The translations under genes were made by a program, and so were the position numbers. Below are positions 17,481 through 26,485 of a stretch of 64,000 nt of DNA, in pieces (position 1 is the stretch's first letter; the number at the start of each line of letters is the position of its first letter). The DNA is from Actinocatenispora rupis (GTDB lineage: Bacteria; Actinomycetota; Actinomycetes; Mycobacteriales; Micromonosporaceae), in assembly GCF_016861975.1 (NCBI RefSeq), contig NZ_BOMB01000014.1, positions 1 through 64,000 on the forward strand, given 5' to 3'. Under the pieces are notes generated by a model. The model worked only from the letters and a program-made list of their open reading frames with translations. It was not told the origin of the DNA and ran no database searches.

Positions 17481-18086
17481 GTGAACGACGCCCCTCGGTA
17501 CACGACCCGGGTACCGGCCGGTCGACCGGTCGTGGTTGAGCCCGACATGAAACGCATCGCCCGGCGGTACAGCCGACGGTTGGCGGTGGGGGTCGCGATG
17601 CTCGCGCTGTGGATCGCCCTCGCCGTGCTCGGCGTGGCGCGCGGCGCGTTGGACGTGGACACCCCGACGTTGATCGCGTGGATTCTCGGCGCTGTCGTCG
17701 TGGTCATCGCGGTGATGCTGGTGATCCAGCGGTGGCGGGCGGAGTCCCGCGGTCCGCTGCTGGTCGCCGACGAGTCCGGGGTGTGGCTGCGGATGGGCGG
17801 CACGATCAAGGTGCGCGGCCTGTTCCTGCCGTGGGACACCGTCGACAACGTCGAGATGGTGGAGTACAGGCGGGCCAGGGTGCTGTGCGTGCGCAGCGAG
17901 CTGGGCGAGGCGACGGTGCGGCAGAAGTCCGACGACCTGCTCATGGAGGTACGTCGGCGGCGCCGCTGGTGTGACAGCTCGTTCGCGGTGCACGACTGGT
18001 ACACGCGGGCGTCGCTCCCGGAGACCCTGGAGAAGCTGTACGTGTTGGGTGGCGAGCGGGTGAAGGTCGACAACGCGTCGGCGTGA
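17481..18086 (+). CDS. Unrecognised two-helix membrane protein
   Basis: A 201-residue protein with two membrane helices (about residues 34-56 and 63-85) and a cytoplasmic beta-rich tail (LLVADESGVWLRMGG, FLPWDTVDNVEMVEYRRARVL) that recalls bacterial PH-like domains, although I cannot name the family. The GTG at 17481 has AGGAGA about nine bases upstream; longer starts would add residues that look non-coding. It precedes the sucCD operon by 129 bases. Confidence 0.7.
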   Translation: MNDAPRYTTRVPAGRPVVVEPDMKRIARRYSRRLAVGVAMLALWIALAVLGVARGALDVDTPTLIAWILGAVVVVIAVMLVIQRWRAESRGPLLVADESGVWLRMGGTIKVRGLFLPWDTVDNVEMVEYRRARVLCVRSELGEATVRQKSDDLLMEVRRRRRWCDSSFAVHDWYTRASLPETLEKLYVLGGERVKVDNASA

Positions 18087-18215
18087 CCTATCAGCCAGCC
18101 GCGGTACCCCACGGCGCCGAGTGGCCGGCATCTCGCTACCCTGCGCCGGTAGGCCCGCTGGGAAGCAGCGGGGAATGACGACATCACGTCAAGGACGACG
18201 GAACGGGACGCGCAC

Positions 18216-19394
18216 GTGGACCTGTACGAGTACCAGGCGCGGGAGCTGTTCGCACGGCACGGTGTGCCGGTGTTGGACGGCGGAGTCGCTAGCACCCCGG
18301 AAGAGGCCCGGAAGGTGGCCGAGCAGCTCGGCGGCCGGGTCGTGGTGAAGGCCCAGGTGAAGACCGGTGGCCGTGGCAAGGCCGGCGGGGTCAAGCTCGC
18401 CGACACCGTGGCGGACGCGCAGGCCCGCGCGACCGACATCCTCGGGATGGACATCAAGGGCCACACCGTGCACAAGGTGATGCTGGCGGTGACCGCCGAC
18501 ATCGCCGACGAGTACTACTTCTCGTTCCTGCTGGACCGGGCCAACCGCACCTTCCTGGCGATGTCCAGCGTGCAGGGCGGCATGGAGATCGAGCAGGTCG
18601 CCGAGGAGAGCCCGGAGAAGGTCGCGAAGGTCGCCATCGACGCGAACGTCGGGGTCGACCGCGCGAAGGCCGACGAGATCGTCGCCGCGACCGGCTTCCC
18701 GGCGGAGGTGGCCGACCAGACCGCCGAGCTGATCGTGAAGCTGTGGGCGGCGTTCGTGGCGGAGGACGCCACGCTGGTCGAGGTCAACCCGCTGGCCAAG
18801 ACGCCGGACGGCCGGGTGCTCGCGCTCGACGCGAAGGTCACCCTGGACGAGAACGCGGCGTTCCGGCACCCGGAGCAGGCCGAGCTGGTCGACTCCAGCG
18901 CGGTGGACCCGCTGGAGCAGCGCGCCAAGGAGAAGCACCTCAACTACGTCAAGCTCGACGGCGAGGTCGGCATCATCGGCAACGGCGCCGGTCTCGTGAT
19001 GTCCACCCTCGACGTCGTTGCGTACGCGGGGGAGGAGTTCGGCGGGAAGAAGCCGGCGAACTTCCTCGACATCGGCGGCGGTGCGAGCGCCGAGGTGATG
19101 GCGAACGGGCTGGAGATCATCCTGTCCGACCCGGCCGTGCAGTCGGTCTTCGTGAACGTCTTCGGCGGCATCACCGCGTGCGACGCGGTCGCCAACGGCA
19201 TCGTGCAGGCGCTCGGCGTGCTCGCCGAGCGGGGCGAGGACGTCAGCAAGCCGCTGGTCGTACGGTTGGACGGGAACAACGCCGACGAGGGTCGCCGGAT
19301 CCTGACCGAGGCGAACCACCCGCTGGTCGAGCAGGTGGACACGATGGACGGTGCGGCCCGGCGCGCCGCCGAGCTCGCCGCGCAGGGGGCATGA
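18216..19394 (+). CDS. sucC: Succinyl-CoA synthetase beta subunit
   Basis: A 392-residue ATP-grasp subunit beginning [19 protein letters not shown]. Family features include [19 protein letters not shown] (nucleotide-binding loop), [19 protein letters not shown] (metal site) and the C-terminal CoA-ligase part with [11 protein letters not shown] and [15 protein letters not shown]. With SucD it converts succinyl-CoA to succinate with nucleotide triphosphate formation in the citric-acid cycle. The start is GTG. sucD starts one base after the stop codon. Confidence 0.97.
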   Translation: MDLYEYQARELFARHGVPVLDGGVASTPEEARKVAEQLGGRVVVKAQVKTGGRGKAGGVKLADTVADAQARATDILGMDIKGHTVHKVMLAVTADIADEYYFSFLLDRANRTFLAMSSVQGGMEIEQVAEESPEKVAKVAIDANVGVDRAKADEIVAATGFPAEVADQTAELIVKLWAAFVAEDATLVEVNPLAKTPDGRVLALDAKVTLDENAAFRHPEQAELVDSSAVDPLEQRAKEKHLNYVKLDGEVGIIGNGAGLVMSTLDVVAYAGEEFGGKKPANFLDIGGGASAEVMANGLEIILSDPAVQSVFVNVFGGITACDAVANGIVQALGVLAERGEDVSKPLVVRLDGNNADEGRRILTEANHPLVEQVDTMDGAARRAAELAAQGA

Positions 19395-19395
19395 G

Positions 19396-20280
19396 ATGGC
19401 GATCTTCCTGACCGAGAACAGCAAGGTCATCGTCCAGGGCATCACCGGCTCGGAGGGCACCAAGCACACCCGCCGCATGCTCGCCGCCGGTACGAACGTG
19501 GTCGGTGGCGTGAACCCCCGCAAGGCGGGCCAGAAGGTCGACTTCGACGGTCAGCAGCTGCCGGTGTTCGGTACGGTCGCCGAGGCGATGGCCGAGACCG
19601 GCGCGGACACGACGGTCATCTTCGTACCGCCGAAGTTCGCCAAGGACGCGATCATCGAGGCGGTCGACGCGGCGATCCCGCTGGCCGTGGTGATCACCGA
19701 GGGCATCCCGGTGCACGACAGCACCGCCGCCTGGGCGTACGCGAAGTCGAAGGGCAACGCGACCCGCATCGTCGGGCCGAACTGCCCCGGCGTGGCGAGC
19801 CCCGGCAAGTCGAACGCGGGCATCATCCCGGACACGATCACCGGCCCCGGCCGGATCGGTCTGGTCTCGAAGTCCGGCACGTTGACGTACCAGATGATGT
19901 ACGAGCTGCGGGACATCGGCTTCTCGACCGCGGTCGGCATCGGCGGTGACCCGGTCATCGGGACGACGCACATCGACTGCCTGGCGGCGTTCGAGGCGGA
20001 CCCGGAGACCGACGCGATCGTGATGATCGGCGAGATCGGCGGCGACGCCGAGGAGCGCGCGGCCGACTACATCGCGGCGCACGTGACCAAGCCGGTCGTG
20101 GCGTACGTCGCGGGCTTCACCGCGCCGCCCGGCAAGACCATGGGGCACGCCGGCGCGATCATCTCCGGTTCGTCCGGCACCGCCGCGGCGAAGAAGGAGG
20201 CGCTGGAGGCCGCCGGCGTCAAGGTCGGCAAGACGCCGACCGAGACCGCGAACCTGATGCGCGAGCTGATGAGCAAGTAG
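19396..20280 (+). CDS. sucD: Succinyl-CoA synthetase alpha subunit
   Basis: A 294-residue CoA-binding subunit ([20 protein letters not shown]). The Rossmann part carries GVNPRKAGQ and [18 protein letters not shown], and the phosphorylated active-site histidine is in [17 protein letters not shown]. It forms the catalytic heterodimer or heterotetramer with SucC. A strong terminator follows, so sucC-sucD is a complete unit. Confidence 0.97.
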   Translation: MAIFLTENSKVIVQGITGSEGTKHTRRMLAAGTNVVGGVNPRKAGQKVDFDGQQLPVFGTVAEAMAETGADTTVIFVPPKFAKDAIIEAVDAAIPLAVVITEGIPVHDSTAAWAYAKSKGNATRIVGPNCPGVASPGKSNAGIIPDTITGPGRIGLVSKSGTLTYQMMYELRDIGFSTAVGIGGDPVIGTTHIDCLAAFEADPETDAIVMIGEIGGDAEERAADYIAAHVTKPVVAYVAGFTAPPGKTMGHAGAIISGSSGTAAAKKEALEAAGVKVGKTPTETANLMRELMSK

Positions 20281-20292
20281 TTCCACCGGTAC

Positions 20293-20332
20293 GACAGTGG
20301 GGGCACACCGTTGGCGGTGTGCCCCCACTGTC
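20293..20332 (+). terminator. Terminator of sucCD
   Basis: A perfect 18-bp stem (GACAGTGGGGGCACACCG and its complement) with a TTGG loop, 12 bases past sucD. Confidence 0.92.
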
Positions 20333-20522
20333 GCGTCGTGGCCGGTCGCTCGGTAGCCACCGCCGTCGAGGCCGTCGCTCGCGTCCTTGGCGGCCGTCAT
20401 GGCGCCGCAGCCGCGGTGTCGATGACGCGTCGTGCCGCCCCGGTACGCGCCGGGTGACGTCGGGCCCGACCCGCGTGTCGTGTAGGGACTTCGGACGCCG
20501 GATGGTGTTCGGTGGAGGGGAG

Positions 20523-21776
20523 ATGTCCGTGACCGAACCCCCGACCACCCCCACCGAGGACCCGCCGCCGGTCGCCGAGTCGCCGGCCGGCGGCCCTTCG
20601 CGTACCCCGGTGGCGTCGCCGCGTGCCGGGGTCTCCGTGTTCGTCGCCGCGGCGGCCACCGCGGGGTGGGCCGCCCTGGTCTCGTTCGTACCGTTGCTGG
20701 TGCTCGTCGTACTCGGGTGGCTGGTGGACGGGCGCGGCGCGAGTTCGGCGGTGACGGCGCTGCGGTTCGCCGGGGCGGGCTGGCTCGCCGGCCACGCCGT
20801 ACCGGTCGGGACGGTCGCCGGGCCGTTCGCGTTGACGCCGCTGGCGTTGACCGCCCTCATCGTGTGGCGACTCGTACGGGCCGGCGCGCACACCGCGCGG
20901 GCGGTCGGCGGCGACCGGCGTACCGCGCTGTCCGGTGCGCTCGGCGTCGCCGTGGGATACGGGGTGCTCGCCGCGATCGTCGCGCTTCTGGTGTCCACCA
21001 AGGGAATCGTGGTGTCGCCGCTGCGGGCGTTCCTGACCGCGGGCCTCATCGCGCTCGTCGCCGCCGTCGCCGGCGCCGTCCGCGAGAACGGCATGGCCGC
21101 GCACGTCGCCGGCCAACTCTCCCCGGCCGTACGCGCCGGGTTGCGCGGCGGGACGTTCGCCGCGCTCGCCCTGCTGGCCCTCGGCGCGCTGGCCGCCGGC
21201 GCGTCCCTCGCCTGGCACGCCGACAGCGCCGCCGACACGCTTCGCGCGTACCAGGCGGGGCCGGTGGGCGACATCGGCATCACCCTGCTCTGCCTGGTGT
21301 ACGCGCCGACCGTGTCGGTGTGGGCCCTCAGCTACCTCGCCGGCCCCGGCTTCGCCGTCGGCGTCGGCACCTCCGTCGGCATCGCCGACGTCCACCTCGG
21401 ACCGCTGCCGGCGGTACCGGTGCTCGCCGCGCTGCCGACCGGGGCCGCACCCGCCGCCGGCGCGCTGCTGCTCGGCCTGCCGCTCCTGGTCGGTGTCGGT
21501 ACCGGATGGTTGACCGCGCGGCGCGACACGGGCGCCGGACTGACGCCGTTGTTGCTGGCCACCGCGCTGTCCGGCGGTGTCGCGGGCGCGCTGACGGCGG
21601 TCGCCGGCGTACTCTCCGCCGGCAGCCTCGGCGGCGGCCGGCTCGCCGTGATCGGACCCGTCTGGTGGCAGCTCGGGCTCGCCGTCGCCGGACTCATCGG
21701 GGTCGGCGCGATGGTCGCCGGCGTCGTCGCCCGTACGTTCGGCCACGTGGCGCCCCGCCCCGACCAGGAACCCTGA
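20523..21776 (+). CDS. DUF6350-family multi-helix membrane protein
   Basis: A 417-residue protein with a short soluble N-terminus and about ten membrane helices with many small residues. The composition and its place between sucCD and purN match the actinobacterial DUF6350 family, which has no known function. GGAGGGGAG precedes the ATG closely. The gene is probably its own unit; the next genes on this strand are purN and purH after two minus-strand genes. Confidence 0.82.
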   Translation: MSVTEPPTTPTEDPPPVAESPAGGPSRTPVASPRAGVSVFVAAAATAGWAALVSFVPLLVLVVLGWLVDGRGASSAVTALRFAGAGWLAGHAVPVGTVAGPFALTPLALTALIVWRLVRAGAHTARAVGGDRRTALSGALGVAVGYGVLAAIVALLVSTKGIVVSPLRAFLTAGLIALVAAVAGAVRENGMAAHVAGQLSPAVRAGLRGGTFAALALLALGALAAGASLAWHADSAADTLRAYQAGPVGDIGITLLCLVYAPTVSVWALSYLAGPGFAVGVGTSVGIADVHLGPLPAVPVLAALPTGAAPAAGALLLGLPLLVGVGTGWLTARRDTGAGLTPLLLATALSGGVAGALTAVAGVLSAGSLGGGRLAVIGPVWWQLGLAVAGLIGVGAMVAGVVARTFGHVAPRPDQEP

Positions 21777-21907
21777 CCCCGCACCGGATGGCGGGCCCGT
21801 GCGCGGCAGGCCGGATTCCCCATGAACTGGGCAGACCGGCCGTACGCACCGGGCGATGAACCGGCCAACAGCGGTGAACCGAGCGGGCCACCGCACGGCC
21901 GGGGAGG

Positions 21908-22396
21908 TCAGCCGAGCAGCCCGAACTTGCGGAGCACCAGGCCGACGCCGCCGCAGCACACCAGCAGCGCCCACGAGACGATGCCGGCGATCAGCGCGAT
22001 CCGGCTCCACCGGCGCGACTCGTTCGCCGCGTCGTCGGCGGCCACCCGGTCACCCGCCTGGTACGCCACGCGCGCCCGGTACGCGTCGATCGTCGCCGGC
22101 AGCGCGAACGGCGGGAAGAGTACGAACATGACGACCGAGGTGGCGAGGTTGCTCGCGAACCCGTCCATCGGGCCCGCGGCGGCCTGCGGTGGTACGGGGG
22201 CGCCGGGCTGGTGCGCGGGAGTACCCGGTGGGGTGGGGGCAGCGGGCGCGGGCTGCTGTGCGGGCGCGGCGGGCGTGGTGCCGAAGCGGAGGCCGTCGGC
22301 CGGTGGCGGCGTCGTCCAGGAACCGGGGCGGTGCCGGGGCTCGGCCGTACGGTCCGGGTCGGGGCGGTCCGGGTCGGGCTGGCCGGGCTGCATCAT
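21908..22396 (-). CDS. CD225/dispanin-like membrane protein
   Basis: A 162-residue protein: a Pro/Gln-rich N-terminal 70 residues, a re-entrant or first helix (SNLATSVVMFVLFPPFALPA), a polar loop with VAYQAGDRVAADDAANESRRWSR, and a final helix containing a CC pair (ALLVCCGGVG). This layout fits the CD225/dispanin superfamily of small membrane proteins. Function in bacteria is unknown. GAGGAG precedes the double-ATG start. Confidence 0.7.
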   Translation of the reverse strand: MMQPGQPDPDRPDPDRTAEPRHRPGSWTTPPPADGLRFGTTPAAPAQQPAPAAPTPPGTPAHQPGAPVPPQAAAGPMDGFASNLATSVVMFVLFPPFALPATIDAYRARVAYQAGDRVAADDAANESRRWSRIALIAGIVSWALLVCCGGVGLVLRKFGLLG

Positions 22397-22484
22397 CCCG
22401 CTCCTCGGCGGCCGGGGACATTCACCCTGTCGGGTGGCTCGAAGAAGCCTAGCGAAGACGTCCCGTCGATGCCCGGATGCGCGT

Positions 22485-22516
22485 CGTGGCCGGCGGAGGG
22501 CGCTCCGCCGGCCACG
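22485..22516 (-). terminator. Terminator after the DUF4190-like gene
   Basis: Fourteen-bp arms CGTGGCCGGCGGAG and complement with a GGCG loop, 14 bases past the stop codon. There is no T-run, so it may allow read-through to the dispanin-like gene. Confidence 0.7.
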
Positions 22517-22529
22517 AATGTCGCGGTAC

Positions 22530-22982
22530 TCAGCTGGTGCTGCTGAAGGTGCTCGGGTTCACGCTCAGGCCGACGATGATGAGGATCAGGTAGATCGCCG
22601 AGAGCGCCGCACCGATGATGCCGAGGATCAGGCCGACCTTGCCCAGGGTCGGGTTGTTGGCCTGACCGGCCTCGGCCTTCTTCTTGCCCTGGATGGACAG
22701 GATGATCGCGGCGACACCCGTGAGGATGCCGAAGCCGTAGAGGCAGCACGCCACGACCGAGACGATGCCGGCGACCAGGGACAGGATGTTGAGCACGTTG
22801 CCGCTGGTGTCGCCACCGGGCTGGCCGCCACCTCCGCCGTACGGCGGGGCGGGCGGCGGAGGAACGCCGGGGCCGCCGGGACCGGGTGCGCCACCGTATC
22901 CCTGGTTGCCGTACGGATCGTTTCCGTAGCCGCCGGGACCGCCAGGTCCGGACGGAGGTGGCGGCGCCGTCGGGTCTGTCAC
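22530..22982 (-). CDS. Small DUF4190-like membrane protein
   Basis: A 150-residue protein with a Pro/Gly/Tyr-rich N-terminus (GGYGNDPYGNQGYGG) and two helices: SLVAGIVSVVACCLYGFGIL and LGKVGLILGIIGAALSAIYL, separated by QGKKKAEAGQANNPT. This matches the DUF4190 pattern (two helices around a short basic loop). The GTG at 22982 has AAGGGGGA eight bases upstream. It lies in the same orientation as the dispanin-like gene and may be expressed with it. Function unknown. Confidence 0.78.
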   Translation of the reverse strand: MTDPTAPPPPSGPGGPGGYGNDPYGNQGYGGAPGPGGPGVPPPPAPPYGGGGGQPGGDTSGNVLNILSLVAGIVSVVACCLYGFGILTGVAAIILSIQGKKKAEAGQANNPTLGKVGLILGIIGAALSAIYLILIIVGLSVNPSTFSSTS

Positions 22983-23007
22983 GTCGAGTTCCCCCTTGCG
23001 TACTGAC

Positions 23008-23027
23008 GGCTTCCAGGGCTGGAAGCC
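23008..23027. promoter_or_regulatory. 20-bp palindrome upstream of the DUF4190-like gene and purN
   Basis: GGCTTCCAG and CTGGAAGCC flank GG, giving a perfect 9-bp inverted repeat in the divergent region. It lies 26 bases before the minus-strand start and could be an operator or a leader hairpin. Confidence 0.45.
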
Positions 23028-23220
23028 TGATAGAGATCTTCGGCGTCCCAGTCTTACCGAGTCAAGCCAACTTCGCTGGGAGAGGCGCGCGATGCGGTCC
23101 GTACGGGACCGTCGGGAGCCGGCGGCCGGGTGGCCCGGCGTACCGGCTATGGTGGTCGCATCGCCCCTGGTAGCAGCCGATGCACGGGCCGTCGCGCGCC
23201 CGGCGTCTGAGGAGTCTGGT

Positions 23221-23829
23221 GTGGCCGCTCGCCTCGTCGTCCTGGTCTCCGGGGCCGGTTCCAACCTGCAGGCCCTGCTCGACGCCTGCGCCGACGAGGC
23301 GTACGGGGCGCGGGTCGTGGCCGTCGGTGCGGACCGGCCGGGCGTCGAGGGCCTGGCCCGGGGCGCGCGGGCCGGCGCCGACACGTTCGTGGCGCGGGTG
23401 GGCGACTACGCCGACCGGGCCGCGTGGGACGTCGCGCTGACCGAGCAGGTCGCCAAGTACGAGCCGGACCTGGTGGTGTCGGCCGGTTTCCTGAAGCTCG
23501 TCGGGCCGGCGTTTCTGGCCCGCTTCACCGGGCGCTACGTCAACACGCACAACGCGCTGCTGCCGGCGTTCCCGGGGATCCACGGGCCGCGGGACGCGCT
23601 GGCGTACGGGGTGAAGATCGCCGGGGCGACGTTGTTCCTGGTGGACGAGGGTGTGGACACCGGAGCGATCATCGCGCAGGTGGCTGTGCCGGTGCTCGAC
23701 GACGACACCGAGGACACCCTGTCCGAGCGCATCAAGCAGGCCGAACGGCCGCAGCTGGTGGAGTACGTCGGCCGGATGGTCCGGAAGGGCTGGACGGTCA
23801 CCGGAAGAAAGGTCACGGTGCCAGAATGA
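23221..23829 (+). CDS. purN: Phosphoribosylglycinamide formyltransferase (PurN)
   Basis: A 202-residue enzyme using 10-formyltetrahydrofolate to formylate GAR in purine synthesis. Seen: [20 protein letters not shown] (phosphate-binding loop), the catalytic Asn and His in [17 protein letters not shown], and the catalytic Asp in [13 protein letters not shown]. Length is standard. The GTG start has GAGGAG upstream; starts further left would add residues without similarity. Its stop overlaps the purH start (ATGA). Confidence 0.96.
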   Translation: MAARLVVLVSGAGSNLQALLDACADEAYGARVVAVGADRPGVEGLARGARAGADTFVARVGDYADRAAWDVALTEQVAKYEPDLVVSAGFLKLVGPAFLARFTGRYVNTHNALLPAFPGIHGPRDALAYGVKIAGATLFLVDEGVDTGAIIAQVAVPVLDDDTEDTLSERIKQAERPQLVEYVGRMVRKGWTVTGRKVTVPE

Positions 23830-25385
23830 CCGCCCCCGCGCAGGACCGTACGCCGGTCCGCCGCGCCCTGATCAGCGTGTACGACAAGACCGGGCTGGTC
23901 GAGCTGGCCCGCGGGCTGGCCGAGGCGGGCGTCGAGCTCGTGTCGACCGGGTCGACCGCGGCGCGGATCGCCGAGGCCGGCCTGACGGTGACCCGGGTCG
24001 AGGAGCTGACCGGATTCCCCGAGTGCCTGGACGGCCGGGTCAAGACGCTGCACCCGAAGGTGCACGCCGGCCTGCTCGCCGACGTACGGCTGGACGCACA
24101 CCGGGCGCAGCTCGCCGAACTGGCCGTGGAGCCGTTCGAACTGCTGGTCAGCAACCTGTACCCGTTCCAGCAGACGGTCGCGTCGGGCGCCGCGCCGGAC
24201 GAGATCATCGAGCAGATCGACATCGGCGGCCCGTCGATGGTGCGCGGCGCGGCGAAGAACCACGCCAACGTCGCCGTCGTCACCGACCCCGGGACGTACG
24301 AGGAGGTGCTGGCGGAGGTCCGCGCCGGCGGCTTCACGTACGGGCGGCGGCGGGCGCTGGCGGCCGAGGCGTTCGCGCACACCGCGCGCTACGACGTGGC
24401 CGTCGCGTCCTGGTTCGCCGCGACGGAGCCGGAGGCCGGCGAGTTCCCCGCGTTCACGGGCGCCACCTGGGACCGCCGCGCCGTCCTGCGGTACGGCGAG
24501 AACCCGCACCAGTCCGCCGCGCTGTACACCGATGGCCGGGGCGGGCTCGCCGACGCGGACCAGTTGCACGGCAAGGAGATGTCGTACAACAACTACACGG
24601 ACACCGAGGCCGCGTGGCGTGCCGCGTGGGACTTCGCCGAACCGTGCGTCGCGATCATCAAGCACGCCAACCCGTGCGGCATCGCGATCGGCGCCGACGT
24701 GGCCGAGGCGCACCGCAAGGCGCACGCCTGCGACCCCGTCTCCGCGTACGGCGGGGTCATCGCGGTCAACCGTGAGGTCACCGTCGCCCTCGCCGAGCAG
24801 ATCGCGCCGATCTTCACCGAGGTCGTCATCGCCCCCGCGTACGAGGACGGTGCCGTCGAGGTCCTCGCCCGCCGCAAGAGCCTCCGCGTACTCCGGTGCG
24901 CGTCACTGCCCGCGTCGGGGCTGGAGTACAAGCCGATCTCGGGCGGGGTGCTCGTGCAGGACGCCGACCGGATCGACGCCGACGGCGACGACCCGGCCAA
25001 CTGGCGGCTCGTCACCGGCAAGCCCGTCGACGAGGCGACACTGCGCGACCTGGCGTTCGCGTGGCGGGCCGTACGCGCCGTCAAGTCCAACGCGATCCTG
25101 CTCGCCGCCGACGGCGCCACCGTCGGTGTCGGCATGGGCCAGGTCAACCGCGTCGACTCCGCGCGGCTCGCCGTCACCCGCGCCGGTACCGAACGGGCCG
25201 CGTCGGCCGTCGGAGCGTCCGACGCCTTCTTCCCGTTCGCCGACGGCCTGGAGGTACTGACCGAGGCCGGCGTACGCGCCGTCGTCGAACCCGGCGGCTC
25301 GAAGAACGACCCCGAGGTCATCGCCGCCGCCGAAGCCGCCGGCATCGCGCTCTACTTCACCGGCACCCGGCACTTCTTCCACTGA
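23826..25385 (+). CDS. purH: Bifunctional AICAR transformylase/IMP cyclohydrolase
   Basis: A 519-residue enzyme for the last two steps to IMP. The N-terminal cyclohydrolase part begins [17 protein letters not shown] and has STGSTAARI and [13 protein letters not shown]; the transformylase half has the catalytic Lys-His in [10 protein letters not shown] and [19 protein letters not shown]. Length and domain order are normal. It is co-translated with purN through a four-base overlap, and uses the same folate cofactor. Confidence 0.97.
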   Translation: MTAPAQDRTPVRRALISVYDKTGLVELARGLAEAGVELVSTGSTAARIAEAGLTVTRVEELTGFPECLDGRVKTLHPKVHAGLLADVRLDAHRAQLAELAVEPFELLVSNLYPFQQTVASGAAPDEIIEQIDIGGPSMVRGAAKNHANVAVVTDPGTYEEVLAEVRAGGFTYGRRRALAAEAFAHTARYDVAVASWFAATEPEAGEFPAFTGATWDRRAVLRYGENPHQSAALYTDGRGGLADADQLHGKEMSYNNYTDTEAAWRAAWDFAEPCVAIIKHANPCGIAIGADVAEAHRKAHACDPVSAYGGVIAVNREVTVALAEQIAPIFTEVVIAPAYEDGAVEVLARRKSLRVLRCASLPASGLEYKPISGGVLVQDADRIDADGDDPANWRLVTGKPVDEATLRDLAFAWRAVRAVKSNAILLAADGATVGVGMGQVNRVDSARLAVTRAGTERAASAVGASDAFFPFADGLEVLTEAGVRAVVEPGGSKNDPEVIAAAEAAGIALYFTGTRHFFH

Positions 25386-25512
25386 CGTACCGGGCGGCGG
25401 CGGGTGCCGGCGCACGTTGGTCGGCGCTGGGGCGCGGCGTTGATGTGGCCGGTTCTTGGCACGTCGACGACGCGCTCGTAGCACGTCGACCTGGCGGTCG
25501 GCAGGTTGTCCA

Positions 25513-25550
25513 CAGCCCGCCCCGGTCTGTCCACAGGCCGGGGCGGGCTG
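25513..25550 (+). terminator. Terminator of purNH
   Basis: Thirteen-bp arms CAGCCCGCCCCGG and complement, 12-base loop, then TTGTGTTT. It lies about 127 bases past purH. Two TGTCCACA words resembling DnaA boxes occur in and next to the loop. Confidence 0.85.
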
Positions 25551-25639
25551 TTGTGTTTGGCCGTAGGATCGTGTCGGGGTGCGCCCCCCAGGGTGGGTGG
25601 GGGTATGACATCCCGCTGTCGCCAGCGCCACCCGTGCGG

Positions 25640-26105
25640 CCCTTCCAGCAGTCCCAGCACGCTTCGGCCGTAGCGCTCTGGCGCCTCCCGGCCGTGCTGC
25701 TCCACCAGTTCCAGCATGTTCCGGCCGTGGCGCTTCAGCGCTTCCGACCGTGCTGCTGCAGCATTCGCGCCGTCAGGTGCCCGCGGCCGGCCGTGCTGCT
25801 CTGGCATTCACGCCATCACGCGCCCGCGTTTCCTGCCGTGCTGCTCCATCACGCGCCCGCGTTCCTGCCGTACTGCGCCGGAACTTCGCGCCGTGACGCG
25901 CTCGCGTTCCCTGCCGTGACGGTTCCCGCGTGCCCCCGGGACGCCTCCCGGTGCCGTCCCCGCGACAGTTCCGGCGCGGCCCCTCCGCCCCTTCCCGCGC
26001 GGCCCCTCCGGCCCTTCCCGTGCCGCCGTGGCGAGCTTCCGGCGTACGCCCCGTGTGCCCTTCTGGCCCTCCCCGTGCCGCCGCGGGGATCTTCCCGCGT
26101 ACGCC
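25640..26105. repeat. Gene-free stretch of degenerate repeats
   Basis: From about 25640 to 25960 a loose unit of roughly 35-40 bases recurs around CCGTGCTGCTCCA and CACGCGCCCGCGTT. It is followed by a 23-26-bp tandem pair (CGGCCCCTCCGCCCCTTCCC, near 25976 and 26001) and a 55-base direct repeat starting CGTGCCGCCG (26019 and 26074). The minus strand reads as repeated EQHGR-like words broken by stop codons. I see no intact gene between 25386 and 26485. Confidence 0.6.
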
Positions 26106-26246
26106 CCGCGCCGCTTACCGCGATTTGCGTACGGCAACGTCCCCGCCACCGTGAACGTCGCGTGTCGTTTCGCGTAAAACGGATGTACGCGCCGGTCAAC
26201 GCCGCAGAGAGCACATCAACGTCCATTCGTTATGTTCGATGGGATC

Positions 26247-26275
26247 TTGAACTCGATAGGTTCGGTCTGTAACAT
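26247..26275 (+). promoter_or_regulatory. Candidate promoter of the large histidine kinase gene
   Basis: TTGAAC (26247-26252) and TAACAT (26270-26275) are 17 bases apart, in a noticeably AT-richer patch. The resulting leader would be about 200 bases. A further TATAAC at 26330 lacks a good -35. Confidence 0.5.
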
Positions 26276-26485
26276 CGGCGCCCGATACGACGAAAGCATG
26301 ATCTTCCAGGGCTTTAACTGAGCGAGGCGTATAACTCTTACTTCGTGCATTTCGTACCGCGCATTGTTTCCGCGGGTTCCGGTTGTCGTGCGGTCGTTGG
26401 CCCGACCGTTTCTCCGCACCGGTGCGGTCGACACCGGTCAGTGTTCTCTCGGTGAGGGAACTGTTGTGCCCCAAGGGAAGTAGCT

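Noticed and set aside
25505-25535. DnaA boxes (TTGTCCACA, CTGTCCACA) suggesting an origin
   Set aside because: Only two boxes, located in and beside a terminator after purH, with no dnaA or dnaN nearby.
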